Positions 1-9,465 are shown, numbered from the stretch's first letter. The stretch is 64,000 nt of DNA from Arenibacter sp. 6A1 (GCF_012272855.1 NZ_JAAXCQ010000008.1:62001-126000); one strand, 5' to 3'. Notes: generated by a model not told the origin, from the letters alone. Numbers and translations are program-made.

Positions 1-798
1 AAAGATGTAGTACTAGATAGCATTGTCGATACTAGCCTTAAAAAGACCCCGAAAATAGAAACCAAAAATATTAAGGTATGGTACGAAGAATTTAATGCCA
101 TCAAAGGCATTAGCATGAGTATTAAACCTAATACAGTAACTGCTTTTATTGGCCCATCAGGATGTGGAAAATCTACTTTCCTTCGCCTATTCAATAGGAT
201 GAACGATTATGTAGACGGATTTTCTCTAGAAGGAAAAATTAAGATCAACGGACAAAACATTTACAAGAAAAATGTGAATGTAGAAGAGTTGCGCAAGGAG
301 GTGGGAATGGTTTTTCAAAAACCAAACCCCTTTCCAAAATCAATATTCGACAATGTCGCCTATGGCCTAAAAATACAAGGCATCAAGGACAAACAGTTGA
401 TTAATGACCGTGTAATTTCTTCTTTGAAACAAGTAGGATTATGGGAGGAAGTTAAGGACGATTTAAAAAAATCGGGACTGGCCCTTTCAGGAGGACAACA
501 ACAACGCTTGTGCATTGCAAGGACCTTGGCGGTAGAACCTTCCATTATTTTAATGGACGAACCTACCTCTGCATTAGACCCTATTTCTACGGCAAAAATT
601 GAAGAACTTATATTTCAGCTAAAACAGAAATATACCATTGTTATTGTTACCCATAATATGCAACAAGCCAGTAGAATCAGTGATTATACTGCCTTTTTCT
701 ACCTGGGGGAACTCATAGAATTTAATAAAACAAAGAATATCTTTACTAACCCAGAAAAAAAACAAACCGAAAACTACATTACCGGTAGGTTCGGATAA
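1..798 (+). CDS. pstB: Phosphate ABC transporter ATP-binding protein PstB (5' end cut by the window)
   Basis: This is the ATPase of the high-affinity PstSCAB phosphate importer; it works on the inner face of the inner membrane. The reading frame is open from base 1, so the start lies outside the window and the ATG at 115 is internal. The segment before it ([11 protein letters not shown]) is the usual PstB N-terminal strand. Visible motifs are Walker [10 protein letters not shown] (near codons 51-59), signature LSGGQQQR, Walker [12 protein letters not shown] and the H-loop VTHN. It lies just ahead of phoU, the standard pst order; the permease genes would be to the left, outside the window. Confidence 0.96.
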   Translation, partial: KDVVLDSIVDTSLKKTPKIETKNIKVWYEEFNAIKGISMSIKPNTVTAFIGPSGCGKSTFLRLFNRMNDYVDGFSLEGKIKINGQNIYKKNVNVEELRKEVGMVFQKPNPFPKSIFDNVAYGLKIQGIKDKQLINDRVISSLKQVGLWEEVKDDLKKSGLALSGGQQQRLCIARTLAVEPSIILMDEPTSALDPISTAKIEELIFQLKQKYTIVIVTHNMQQASRISDYTAFFYLGELIEFNKTKNIFTNPEKKQTENYITGRFG

Positions 799-809
799 AC
801 AATTTGTAT

Positions 810-1472
810 ATGGCAAATGCAACCCACCAACGAGACGTTATAAACCAAGCTGGTTTTAAAATGCTTACTCTTTGCAAATCCCAAATGGAAAAAGCAAAGG
901 ATGCTTTTATGGAGCACGATAGCGATTTGGCAGAGGAAGTCATCACTAAGGAAGCCCGTGTTAACGCCCTAGATCTTAAGATAGAGGAAGATTGTGAAAA
1001 ATTCTTGGCCCTGTACAATCCCGTAGCCATAGACTTACGGTTCGTCATGGCTATCAGGAAAATTAATTTCGACCTAGAACGAATCGCCGACCATGCCTAT
1101 AGTATTTCGCGCTATGTAGACGATATGGACGAGAAAATTAAACCCGAATTACTCCAAGTCCTACAGTTCGAAAAAATGTACAGTACCATCATGGAGATGT
1201 TCGACTATATTACGACCGCCTATGAGGAGAAAGACGTAAGCCTGGCCAGAAAAGTCTTTAAAAAGGATAAGATCCTAGATCAGATCAATAGAGACTCCTT
1301 TGGAATTATCGAAGAGGAAATAAAAAAGGATATTGCAGTCATTAAACAATCCTTGATTTTATTTTCTGTAGTAAAAAAAATGGAAAGAGTAGGCGATCTG
1401 CTTAAAAACATTGCCGAGGAGATAATATTTTATATAGACGCCGAAGTAGTGAAACACAAGAAAAAAAAATAG
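810..1472 (+). CDS. phoU: Phosphate signalling regulator PhoU
   Basis: A 220-residue protein with two tandem three-helix PhoU repeats. It lowers Pst transport and pho-regulon signalling when phosphate is plentiful, acting at the membrane with PstB and a PhoR-type kinase. Acidic metal-binding motifs of the family are seen (FDLERIADHAYSI in the first half, KKMERVGDLLKNIAEEI in the second). I chose the ATG at 810; a TTG six bases earlier is in frame but less likely. It follows pstB by 11 bases, so the two are probably one transcript. The product ends in a lysine run. Confidence 0.94.
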   Translation: MANATHQRDVINQAGFKMLTLCKSQMEKAKDAFMEHDSDLAEEVITKEARVNALDLKIEEDCEKFLALYNPVAIDLRFVMAIRKINFDLERIADHAYSISRYVDDMDEKIKPELLQVLQFEKMYSTIMEMFDYITTAYEEKDVSLARKVFKKDKILDQINRDSFGIIEEEIKKDIAVIKQSLILFSVVKKMERVGDLLKNIAEEIIFYIDAEVVKHKKKK

Positions 1473-1568
1473 GAATAAAGGCCATGCCCTTGTTGTGTAA
1501 TGTATTGGCACTCTCTATTTTTTTATAAATTAATGCCATTTTAACATCCAAGATTGTTAGGTTTTAAT

Positions 1569-1576
1569 TAGGTTTG
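1569..1576 (+). promoter_or_regulatory. Candidate -7 element of the PiT gene
   Basis: TAGGTTTG matches the Bacteroidota -7 consensus TAnnTTTG and sits 25 bases before the ATG at 1602. No clear -33 element is seen at the normal distance. It suggests that the PiT gene is transcribed separately from pstB-phoU. Confidence 0.4.
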
Positions 1577-1601
1577 CACCGTTGCTTTTTAACAAATAGT
1601 T

Positions 1602-3869
1602 ATGGATAATATATATTTCTTAATGATTATTGCCCTTGTCTTTTTGGCAGCGGCAGATTTGGTAGTAGGCGTTAGTAATGATGCCGTTAATTTCCTGAAT
1701 TCTGCAATAGGATCTAAGGCTATTTCTTTTAGAACCATTATGATCGTTGCCAGCTTGGGAATTGCCATTGGAGCGATTTTTTCGAGTGGAATGATGGAGG
1801 TTGCCAGAAAGGGGATCTTTAATCCGAGTGAATTTATGTTCAGTGAGATTATGATCATCTTTATGGCGGTCATGATCACCGACATTCTTCTCCTGGATTT
1901 TTTCAATACCATAGGAATGCCTACCTCTACTACGGTATCGATCGTTTTTGAACTTTTGGGAGCCGCCGTAGCGATGGCCTTTATAAAAGTTGCCAATACA
2001 ACGGGCGATTATATGGATGTTTACAACCATATTAACACATCCAAGGCAACGGAAATAATACTGGGGATTTTGCTCTCGGTCATCATTGCCTTTACTATTG
2101 GGGCACTCGTCCAATATTTTTCCCGTTTATTACTTTCTTTCGATTTTAGAAAAAAATCGAAATGGGTAGGCGCCCTATTTGGAGGTGTTGCTTTAACGGC
2201 CATTACTTATTTTATATTGATCAAAGGTTTAAAAGGAGCCACCTTTGTCAGTGAAGATGTGTTATACTTTATTAAACACAGCACCAAAGTGATTATCGTT
2301 GGTAGTCTTGTTGTGTGTTCAGCAATTTCCTATATTGTCACTTCCGTTTTAAAATATGATATCTACAAGCTTATCATTGTTGCGGGTACCTTTGCCTTGG
2401 CATTGGCCTTTGCAGGAAACGACTTGGTTAACTTTATCGGTGTTCCGATCGCTGCATGGCAGTCTTTTGAAGCTTGGAGTGCCTCTGGTATCCCGGCCAC
2501 GGAATTCCCGATGGACTTCCTAGCCTCTAAAGTACCTACCCCTACAATTTTGTTGTTCCTTGCCGGAATGATCATGGTTATCACCTTATGGTTTTCCAAA
2601 AAGGCACGTTACGTAGCAGAGACCGAAATAAACCTTTCCAGGGAAGGAGAATCTAAAGAGCGTTTCCAGCCCAATTTCCTATCACGTGGCATCGTAAGGA
2701 CCGCTATGTTACTGTCTGCAGGGGCAAACGCCCTAATCCCAAATTCATTACAGAAAAAAATCGATTTGAATTTTCAAAAACCGGTCATCGCCTTATCTAA
2801 GGACAAAACCTATGAATTGCCGGCTTTTGATATGGTAAGGGCTGCAGTAAACTTAATGGTAGCCGGGGTATTGATTTCTATTGCGACCTCTTATAAATTA
2901 CCATTATCTACAACCTACGTTACCTTTATGGTTGCGATGGGTACGTCCTTGGCCGATAGGGCCTGGGGTGCGGAAAGTGCCGTTTACAGGGTAGCTGGAG
3001 TATTAAATGTAATTGGAGGTTGGTTTTTTACAGCCTTTATCGCCTTTATTTCTGCCGCAGTAATCGTTTACCTATTAAATATCCATGTGCCTTCTATGTT
3101 GGCCATCTTATTATTGATAGCGGTATTTTTATTGGTGAGAAACTATATCTCTCACAATAAAAAATCTAAAGAGATAAGAGCCGAAGACAGCCTTAGAAAG
3201 GCAGAAAGCAGTTCTATACAAGGTGTTATCGAAGAAAGTGCCAACAACATCTCTAACGTTGCCAAACGAAGTAACAAGATTTTCACCAATACCATTGATG
3301 GTCTTGCCAAGCAAGATTTGGATATGTTGAAAAAGAACAAGAAAGGCGTTGTTAAACTTTCTGATGAAGTAGATGAACTAAGGGATCATATTTTTTACTT
3401 TATCAAAAACCTGGACGATGCCAGTGTTGGAGCCAGTAATTTCTATATCAACATATTAGGATACCTACAGGATATGGCCCAATCTTTGGAATATTTGACC
3501 AAGATAAGCCACAAGCATATTCACAACAATCACAAAAAATTAAAGTATAACCAAATTAAGGAACTAAAGGAGATAGACCTAAAACTAGATACCTTGTTAA
3601 GTGAGACAAAACACACTTTCGAAACTCGTTCCTTTGAGAATATTGGTTCTATATTGGCTAGCAAACAAGAGTTATTAGACCTTGTTTCCTCTAAAATAGA
3701 AAAGCAGGTGGCTAGGACACGTACGGAAGAATCCAGTCCAAAAAACACCACTTTATACTTTACCTTTTTATTAGAAACAAAGGATTTTATAAATGCTACT
3801 ATGAACTTATTGGAACTGTACTACCTAGAACACGACAGCTCTGTAAAACCAGCAACCATAGAGCCTTAA
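1602..3869 (+). CDS. Inorganic phosphate transporter, PiT family, with PhoU-like C-terminal region
   Basis: A 755-residue membrane protein for low-affinity, ion-coupled phosphate uptake. The N-terminal two thirds has two PHO4 repeats, each with the asparagine-aspartate signature (GVSNDAVNF near residue 24 and AGNDLVNFIG near 270), and about ten to twelve membrane segments. After about residue 530 the protein becomes soluble and helical (SANNISNVAKRSNKIF onward) and looks like a PhoU-type helical domain. This makes it much longer than the usual 400-500 residue PiT proteins, a layout known in Bacteroidota. Its position after pstB-phoU places two phosphate import routes together. Confidence 0.93.
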   Translation: MDNIYFLMIIALVFLAAADLVVGVSNDAVNFLNSAIGSKAISFRTIMIVASLGIAIGAIFSSGMMEVARKGIFNPSEFMFSEIMIIFMAVMITDILLLDFFNTIGMPTSTTVSIVFELLGAAVAMAFIKVANTTGDYMDVYNHINTSKATEIILGILLSVIIAFTIGALVQYFSRLLLSFDFRKKSKWVGALFGGVALTAITYFILIKGLKGATFVSEDVLYFIKHSTKVIIVGSLVVCSAISYIVTSVLKYDIYKLIIVAGTFALALAFAGNDLVNFIGVPIAAWQSFEAWSASGIPATEFPMDFLASKVPTPTILLFLAGMIMVITLWFSKKARYVAETEINLSREGESKERFQPNFLSRGIVRTAMLLSAGANALIPNSLQKKIDLNFQKPVIALSKDKTYELPAFDMVRAAVNLMVAGVLISIATSYKLPLSTTYVTFMVAMGTSLADRAWGAESAVYRVAGVLNVIGGWFFTAFIAFISAAVIVYLLNIHVPSMLAILLLIAVFLLVRNYISHNKKSKEIRAEDSLRKAESSSIQGVIEESANNISNVAKRSNKIFTNTIDGLAKQDLDMLKKNKKGVVKLSDEVDELRDHIFYFIKNLDDASVGASNFYINILGYLQDMAQSLEYLTKISHKHIHNNHKKLKYNQIKELKEIDLKLDTLLSETKHTFETRSFENIGSILASKQELLDLVSSKIEKQVARTRTEESSPKNTTLYFTFLLETKDFINATMNLLELYYLEHDSSVKPATIEP

Positions 3870-3891
3870 TTCAATAGCTTTACAAAAAAAA

Positions 3892-3918
3892 CCGTAGCCA
3901 AGGCTACGGTTTTTTTTT
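3892..3918 (+). terminator. Intrinsic terminator after the PiT gene
   Basis: Perfect stem CCGTAGCC/GGCTACGG with a two-base loop, followed by a long T run and preceded by an A run, so it could act in both directions. Confidence 0.85.
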
Positions 3919-3919
3919 G

Positions 3920-4248
3920 CCTTATATGCAACGACAAACCACTTCAGCTTAGGAACAGTCGACTCTATGATTCTATTAGGGTGTTTTTTTTGCCCTTAAT
4001 ATCGCTTTTAAGCTTGTTTAAAAAAATAAGCCTACATTCAAGTCCGTAAAACTAAAAGCGGCACAAAAAGGCTCTGTACGCAGTAGGCTACAGCGAGCTA
4101 TTCAATATTAGATAGTAGAAATAAAGCAGCCATACCTAAAAGATACAAGCAGCCCGTAGAAAGAAGCTAAACAAAATCTACTGCGCGTTTATTGAAAGTT
4201 GATGTGGATATACCAGTATAAAAATTTAGAAATCCCAGTACAGTCTAA
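3920..4248. other. Gene-free stretch between the PiT terminator and nadD
   Basis: AT-rich, with no ORF of coding character and no tRNA-like fold. Bases 4176-4197 resemble 9811-9832 (19 of 22 positions). The stretch lies downstream of both flanking genes, so it has no need of promoters. Confidence 0.5.
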
Positions 4249-4836
4249 CTAGCGATAAAAATTCATTTTATCCAAATACTCCCAAACGGTTAAAGGCAAT
4301 AATGGCTTGATATTTTTACCGGCTTTGAATTGTTTACGGATAAATGTAGAAGATATTTCCATGATAGGGGCATCGACCTCTACAATTTTGGGATGGTTTT
4401 TTAAGACAGCAATATTTTCATCCTCGGTTATTCTTGGGTAAACATAAATACTATAATTCTCCAAAATAACCTCATAATTCTTCCACTTGTGAAGACTCTT
4501 TAAATTATCCCTCCCCATGATGAGCGCAAAATCGTATTTGTTAGGATATTTTTCCTCCAAATGCACTAGGGTATTGATCGTATAATTGGGCTGCGGTAGC
4601 TTAAACTCAATATTACTCGGTTTTAACTTAGGATACTCCTTGGTAGCCTCGTACACCATATCATAACGATGGTAGTCGTCTAATAAAGAACTTTTCTTCT
4701 TAAACGGATTATGAGGCGTTACTACAAACCATACCTCCTCCAGATCTGAAAATTCTACCATATGATTGGCAATGATCAGATGCCCCACGTGTATGGGGTT
4801 AAATGTCCCGAAGTAGAGTCCTATTTTTTTCTTCAT
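4249..4836 (-). CDS. nadD: Nicotinate-nucleotide adenylyltransferase NadD
   Basis: Cytosolic enzyme of NAD synthesis that joins nicotinate mononucleotide to AMP from ATP. The 195-residue product has the nucleotidyltransferase motif GTFNPIHVGH near the start and the C-terminal ISSTFIRKQF (the SxTxxR-type motif). I chose the ATG at 4836 (MKKKIGLYFGTF) because it puts the motif at the normal distance; an upstream in-frame start adds 12 atypical residues. It is the last gene of the leftward yicC-gmk-nadD group. Confidence 0.95.
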   Translation of the reverse strand: MKKKIGLYFGTFNPIHVGHLIIANHMVEFSDLEEVWFVVTPHNPFKKKSSLLDDYHRYDMVYEATKEYPKLKPSNIEFKLPQPNYTINTLVHLEEKYPNKYDFALIMGRDNLKSLHKWKNYEVILENYSIYVYPRITEDENIAVLKNHPKIVEVDAPIMEISSTFIRKQFKAGKNIKPLLPLTVWEYLDKMNFYR

Positions 4837-4922
4837 ATAGAAATTGTACCGCGCTTTTTTAAGCAAAACCAACTATCGGCCATTCCCCGCAATCTAGTAC
4901 TCGGGGAAGGACCGATATATTA

Positions 4923-5504
4923 TTATTTTTTTTCTACACCCAAAAATTCAGCCACCAAAGTATGGGCTTCTTCTAAGGCAGTGTCTAAATCGTAATTCTT
5001 TATAATGCTATCGAACTGTGGTGCCGTGGCCAGTTCAACCGATGCCTTGGCAATACGCATATTTATTTTATCCTCGGACTCGGTACTGCGCTTTTTTAAA
5101 CGGATCTTAAGTTCGTCAATGCTCGGCGGCTTTACAAAAACAGCCAAAGTTTGGTCGGGAAATGTTTTTTTTATCCGCAATCCTCCGACCACGTCTATAT
5201 CAAAAATAACATTCTTTCCTTCGGCCCAAAGACGTTCTACCTCACTTTTTAGGGTTCCGTAAAAATTATCGCGATATACCTCTTCCCACTCTAAAAAGTC
5301 ATCGGCCTTAATATGGTTTTTAAACTCGGACAAGGACATATAGTAATAATGTTCCCCGTGCTTTTCTTTCCCTCTTCTAGGTCGGGAAGTTGCCGAAATA
5401 GAAAAAGCCAAATTAAGTTCTGGTTTTGATAATAAATGCTTTACTATGGTTGTTTTTCCACTGCCAGAAGGGGCAGAAAAAATTATTAATTTACCTCCTG
5501 CCAT
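4923..5504 (-). CDS. gmk: Guanylate kinase
   Basis: Converts GMP and ATP to GDP and ADP, an essential step in guanine nucleotide supply. The 193-residue length is normal. The P-loop FSAPSGSGKTT lies at residues 9-19, and the GMP-binding region has TSRPRRGKEKHGEHYYY. The start codon overlaps the yicC stop by one base (TAATG), which implies translational coupling. The gap to nadD is 86 bases. Confidence 0.97.
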   Translation of the reverse strand: MAGGKLIIFSAPSGSGKTTIVKHLLSKPELNLAFSISATSRPRRGKEKHGEHYYYMSLSEFKNHIKADDFLEWEEVYRDNFYGTLKSEVERLWAEGKNVIFDIDVVGGLRIKKTFPDQTLAVFVKPPSIDELKIRLKKRSTESEDKINMRIAKASVELATAPQFDSIIKNYDLDTALEEAHTLVAEFLGVEKK

Positions 5505-6361
5505 TACAATACATTCAACATTTGTTCCTTAATCTTTTCCAATTCGTCTTTCATCTGTACCACCAATTGCTGCATAGGCGCAAAGTTGGCCTTTGATCCT
5601 ATCGTATTGATTTCCCTTCCGATTTCCTGACTGATAAATCCTAGTTTCTTTCCGTTAGAATCGTCAGACTTTAAGGTACTCCCAAAATAATCCAAGTGAT
5701 TTTTTAAACGCACCTTCTCTTCGGTAATATCGTATTTTTCCAAATAGTAAATCAGTTCTTGCTCAAATCGATTGGCATCCAATTCTGTTTTTAGATCCGA
5801 TACCGCCTTTTCCAAACGCTCCCTGATTGTTAACAACCTATCTGGATCCATGGCAGCGACTTGTTCTAGTAAATCATTTAATGTTGCCAGCCTCGCTAAA
5901 AAGTCGGCTTCCAAGACTTTCCCTTCCTCAGTCCTAAAAGTATTTATCTCTTCTAAAGCCTTGGTCAAGGTATCCTTTATCACCAAGTATTCCTCTGGAT
6001 TGATATCTTCGCGTTCGGTTTTCATGGTATCGGGCATACGCATGGCAATTTCTAACAAGCCCATTTCGTTACCTGGGACTATATTCCCTAATTGCTGCAT
6101 ATATTGGCGTACCACCCCTTCATTGACAAAAGAGAAGGTTTCACCTCCTGTGTTTTCAATATACAGTCCAAAATCTATTTTTCCCCTTTCCAAAGAACTA
6201 GCAATAGTTCTGCGTAGTTCCAATTCCTTTTCTCTATAGGCCGATGGAATTCGGGCATTTAAATCGAGATTTTTGCTATTAAGGGATTTAATCTCTATGG
6301 TAATTTTCTTCGTGGAAAGTTGTATTACATGCTTTCCAAAACCCGTCATGGATTGAATCAT
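5504..6361 (-). CDS. YicC family protein (putative endoribonuclease)
   Basis: A 285-residue protein with the family's invariant opening (MIQSMTGFG) and a C-terminal DUF1732 region (GFISQEIGREINTIGSKA). The E. coli member is reported to be an endoribonuclease acting on small RNA; whether this one has that role is inference from homology. First gene of yicC-gmk-nadD, an order common in Bacteroidota. A -7 element at 6382-6389 lies 20 bases upstream. Confidence 0.94.
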   Translation of the reverse strand: MIQSMTGFGKHVIQLSTKKITIEIKSLNSKNLDLNARIPSAYREKELELRRTIASSLERGKIDFGLYIENTGGETFSFVNEGVVRQYMQQLGNIVPGNEMGLLEIAMRMPDTMKTEREDINPEEYLVIKDTLTKALEEINTFRTEEGKVLEADFLARLATLNDLLEQVAAMDPDRLLTIRERLEKAVSDLKTELDANRFEQELIYYLEKYDITEEKVRLKNHLDYFGSTLKSDDSNGKKLGFISQEIGREINTIGSKANFAPMQQLVVQMKDELEKIKEQMLNVL

Positions 6362-6381
6362 AAAATTGCTTTAAATTTTGG

Positions 6382-6389
6382 CAAAGGTA
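6382..6389 (-). promoter_or_regulatory. Candidate -7 element of the yicC-gmk-nadD operon
   Basis: On the minus strand the sequence reads TACCTTTG, a full match to TAnnTTTG, about 20 bases before the yicC start. A convincing -33 element was not found. Confidence 0.45.
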
Positions 6390-6653
6390 AGTAAAATTAG
6401 GGTTTTGTACTTTTAAGGATCAGGGCTAAAAAAGTAAAATATCTCCCTTTATAGATCTACGGCTTGTTTTTGGCGTATTTCCGGGCTTTTCTATTGGGAT
6501 TCTTGAGTTTCAATATTTTCCAAACTTACATAAAAGGCAATTTCCCCTATCCAATACCTCCTTCTAGAAGACCAACCGCCCTAATGATTGAGTTATATTG
6601 ACCTTAACCTTAAACCCTCTGGAAAGCCTTTAAAATTGAACACCCCTATAGTT

Positions 6654-6774
6654 ACTAGTGGCCACACGCCCTACTGTACTATAACCCAAAAGGAGATTTT
6701 TTTTGATCCCGAATTTGAAATAAACACTTCAAAATTATCTAAAAAAACAAACAGTAGGGCGTGTGGTTTCTAGT
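6654..6774. repeat. Inverted repeat with 24-bp arms around a 73-bp core
   Basis: The left arm (6654-6677) and right arm (6751-6774) are inverted copies matching at 21 of 24 positions, including an exact 16-bp core CCACACGCCCTACTGT. The right arm begins 17 bases after the stop of the DUF1080 gene at 6791. It may be a long 3'-UTR stem-loop or a small non-autonomous element; no clear target-site duplication was seen. The surrounding gap (6362-6790) has no convincing gene: the longest frame (6588-6773) uses a TTG start and runs through the repeat. Confidence 0.6.
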
Positions 6775-6790
6775 CTTAGTTTCTTATAAC

Positions 6791-7606
6791 CTATAGTTCC
6801 CTTACCCAAATATTGCGATAGCTTACACGGCTATTATCACCATGGTCTTGCAACTTAATAGGCCCCTTTCCGTGCGGTGGATTTTTAGGCCATCCAATAT
6901 ATGGAGTGGTTCCTTTTATTTCTACGTGGTCTTGTACCAAGATACCGTTGTGTAGCAGTGTAAGGGTTCCCGATTTTATTTTTTCACCTTCCGAATTAAA
7001 CTCTGGCGCGTGATAAATAATATCATAGGTATTCCATTCTCCACTAGGCACCGATGCCATCGCTAAGGGCACATGCTGCTTATAGATAGACCCTACCTGC
7101 CCGTTTACATAGGTATCGTTATTGTTGTTATCTAACACCTGTATTTCGTACAAGCCTTGTAAAAACACTCCGCTATTGGCCCTACTTTGATTTTCGCCTT
7201 GGATGTCTGCCGGCGATTTCCATTCGATATGCAATTGAACGCTACCAAATTCTTGTTTAGTCTGTATGTCGCCAGATTTGTCCTTTACGGTCATACTTCC
7301 GTCCTTATTTAGGTGCCATGGGGCCGTGCTGCCATCTTTGGCACTTACCCATTGATCTAGGCTTTCCCCATTAAAAAGTACAATAGCATCGCTTGGGGCG
7401 TCGTTAATTTTGGCCCCTGGTTGCACCTTCGGCGGAACCGGCTTATAAACTTCGGTCCCCTCGGGTGTAGTGGGTTCCTCGCCCTTATGCTCTTTATCGG
7501 CATGGACTGCTTCGGCCATTTCTTTGCCGTTGCCGGCTGCTTTAAGATCCTTTTCCTTACAAGAAAAAACGACTAAGGCACAGGCAATAATATAGATATG
7601 TTTCAT
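6791..7606 (-). CDS. DUF1080 (3-keto-disaccharide hydrolase family) lipoprotein
   Basis: A 271-residue predicted lipoprotein: signal peptide with lipobox VVFSC (Cys16), then a charged and proline-rich linker to about residue 70, then one DUF1080 domain with a concanavalin-like fold (IVLFNGESLDQW, LHIEWKSP, NSGVFLQGLYEIQVLD, GEWNTYDIIYHAP). DUF1080 (Pfam PF06439) is named for proteins that cleave 3-keto-glycosides; the substrate here is not known. Last gene of a leftward trio with a second DUF1080 gene (26-base gap) and a TIM-barrel protein. An inverted repeat lies just past the stop. Confidence 0.9.
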   Translation of the reverse strand: MKHIYIIACALVVFSCKEKDLKAAGNGKEMAEAVHADKEHKGEEPTTPEGTEVYKPVPPKVQPGAKINDAPSDAIVLFNGESLDQWVSAKDGSTAPWHLNKDGSMTVKDKSGDIQTKQEFGSVQLHIEWKSPADIQGENQSRANSGVFLQGLYEIQVLDNNNNDTYVNGQVGSIYKQHVPLAMASVPSGEWNTYDIIYHAPEFNSEGEKIKSGTLTLLHNGILVQDHVEIKGTTPYIGWPKNPPHGKGPIKLQDHGDNSRVSYRNIWVREL

Positions 7607-7632
7607 TATTTTTTATTAGAAGTCAATACAGT

Positions 7633-8391
7633 TTATAGACTTTTTATTTTAATATTTTTAAAAGCAACTATATCCCCATGGTCTTGTAGCCCTATTTTTC
7701 CGGTGGCATATTTCCCAAAATGCTCCCAGCCTTTGAATTTAGATTTCTCTACCATTTCATTCCATGGCTCTCCATTTACCGGAAATTCTACGATAAGTTC
7801 ATCGTTAAGCACTACACTTCCCTTGTTGGTATCGTGGTTTACAGTTATCACAAAAGTATTCCACTCCCCTACAGGTTTTGTTACGTCCTTACTTGGCGCT
7901 ATCATATCGTAAAGCGCTCCTGCTTGGTGAGTTGTTCCGTTTTTGGCATCTGGATGTTTTTCGTTATCCAGCACCTGAATCTCCGGACCGGACTGGTAGG
8001 CTTCGGATAGGCTAGGTATTTCTTGGACACCCCAGAAAATACCGCTGTTACCTCCTTCAGATATTTTCCAATCTATGGACAACACAAAATTGCGAAACTC
8101 TTCCTTGGATACCAGGTTGTAATTGGCGCCTTCTTTACGCTTCTTGGGAGGGTAAAAAACCATGGCTCCCTCTTCAATCTTCCAGGCATCTTCTACCCCC
8201 TCTTGCCCATACCCTTTCCAGGCGTCAAAATTAGTCCCATCAAAGAGAACCTTCCATTCTCCTTGCTCGGAACTTGTGGTCATCTCTGTTTTGGCGTTCT
8301 CCATGGGCTGCTCCTTAGAAGTGTTCGTTGTTTTTTCTTTGCAGCCTATTGTCAATATCGCTGCGAAAGCTGTTATCCATAAATTTTTCAT
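7633..8391 (-). CDS. Second DUF1080 (3-keto-disaccharide hydrolase family) lipoprotein
   Basis: A 252-residue lipoprotein with lipobox LTIGC (Cys17), a short Thr/Ser-rich linker and a DUF1080 domain (VLFDGTNFDAWKGYG, LSIDWKISEGGNSGIFWGV, GPEIQVLDNEKHPD, GEWNTFVITVNHD). It shares its architecture with the neighbour at 6791 but the sequences are clearly diverged, so the pair may split linkages or substrates. Spacing of 21 bases to the upstream TIM-barrel gene supports one operon. Likely anchored in the cell envelope. Confidence 0.92.
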   Translation of the reverse strand: MKNLWITAFAAILTIGCKEKTTNTSKEQPMENAKTEMTTSSEQGEWKVLFDGTNFDAWKGYGQEGVEDAWKIEEGAMVFYPPKKRKEGANYNLVSKEEFRNFVLSIDWKISEGGNSGIFWGVQEIPSLSEAYQSGPEIQVLDNEKHPDAKNGTTHQAGALYDMIAPSKDVTKPVGEWNTFVITVNHDTNKGSVVLNDELIVEFPVNGEPWNEMVEKSKFKGWEHFGKYATGKIGLQDHGDIVAFKNIKIKSL

Positions 8392-8412
8392 GTCGCTTAT
8401 GTTAGAGGTTAA

Positions 8413-9465
8413 TTAAAGTCCAAGTATTTTCTTTAATACATTTTTATCTATTTCCCCTCCGGCAAAATCGTCAAAGGTTTTTTGTGTTGCTTCGATAATA
8501 TGGTCCTGGATAAACTTGGCCCCTTCCCTAGCGCCTTGTTCCGGGCTCTTAATACAGCATTCCCATTCCATCACTGCCCAAACATCGCATCCGTATTGTG
8601 TCAATTTAGAGAATATGGTCTTAAAATCTATTTGCCCATCTCCTAAAGATCGGTATCTCCCAGCGCGATCGCTCCAATCGTTATAGCCACCAAAAGCACC
8701 TTTTTTCCCAGTTGGATTGAACTCGGAATCTTTTACATGGAACGACTTAATGAATTCGTGATAGTGGTCTATATAGGTGATATAATCTAATTGTTGCAAT
8801 ACAAAGTGACTTGGATCGTACAAAATATTCACCCTTTTGTGGTTTCCTGTCGCTGCTAAAAAGCGCTCAAAGGTATCCCCATCATGAAGGTCTTCTCCTG
8901 GGTGTATTTCGTAACAGACATCAACGCCTTCCTTATCGAAGTGATTCAAGATCGGCAACCATCTTTTTGCCAATTCCTCGAAGCCCATTTCTACTAAACC
9001 TGCAGGGCGTTGTGGCCAAGGGTGCATGGTATGCCATAGCAAAGACCCGGAAAAGGTCGCGTGGGCAGTAATCCCCAACCTTCTACTAGCGGTAGCTGCT
9101 TTTTTCACCACTTCCACAGCCCACTCCGTACGTGCCTTTGGATTGTTCTTTACGGCATCTGGCGCAAAATTATCGAACATTAAATCATATGCTGGGTGTA
9201 CCGCAACCAATTGACCTTGAAGGTGGGTAGAAAGCTCTGTAATTTCTAAGCCGTACGAATTTACCTTTCCCTTTAGTTCGTCACAATATGTCTGGCTTTC
9301 TGCCGCCTTGTCCAAATCTATAAGATAGTCGACCCAAGTAGGAATTTGAATCCCTTTATACCCTAAGTCGGATGCCCATTTACAAATGCCATCCAAAGAA
9401 TTAAACGGTGCTTTATCGTCTACAAATTGTGCTAAAAAAACCGCAGGTCCCTTAATTGTTTTCAT
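8413..9465 (-). CDS. Sugar phosphate isomerase/epimerase-like TIM-barrel protein, cytosolic
   Basis: A 350-residue xylose isomerase-like TIM barrel (AP endonuclease 2 superfamily). Candidate metal ligands at strand ends are seen in CYEIHPGED, ILYDPSHF, SFHVKD and VMEWECC. There is no signal peptide, unlike the other two TIM-barrel genes of this locus (13308 and 16805), so it should act in the cytosol. First gene of the trio with the two DUF1080 genes. Members of this family isomerise or epimerise keto-sugars and inositol derivatives; the exact reaction cannot be read from the sequence. Confidence 0.9.
   Translation of the reverse strand: MKTIKGPAVFLAQFVDDKAPFNSLDGICKWASDLGYKGIQIPTWVDYLIDLDKAAESQTYCDELKGKVNSYGLEITELSTHLQGQLVAVHPAYDLMFDNFAPDAVKNNPKARTEWAVEVVKKAATASRRLGITAHATFSGSLLWHTMHPWPQRPAGLVEMGFEELAKRWLPILNHFDKEGVDVCYEIHPGEDLHDGDTFERFLAATGNHKRVNILYDPSHFVLQQLDYITYIDHYHEFIKSFHVKDSEFNPTGKKGAFGGYNDWSDRAGRYRSLGDGQIDFKTIFSKLTQYGCDVWAVMEWECCIKSPEQGAREGAKFIQDHIIEATQKTFDDFAGGEIDKNVLKKILGL

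Noticed and set aside
1589-2114. Long leftward frames inside the PiT gene
   Set aside because: Antisense shadows of a well-supported transporter gene.
4058-4110. Possible fourth copy of the structured repeat (AGCGGCA then TACAGCGA)
   Set aside because: Only two short blocks match and the conserved ends are missing.
6588-6773. 61-codon rightward frame
   Set aside because: TTG start, no family, and it runs through both arms of an inverted repeat, so coding is unlikely.
7598-7912. Rightward frame opposite the DUF1080 genes
   Set aside because: Overlaps two well-supported genes on the other strand; a shadow frame.
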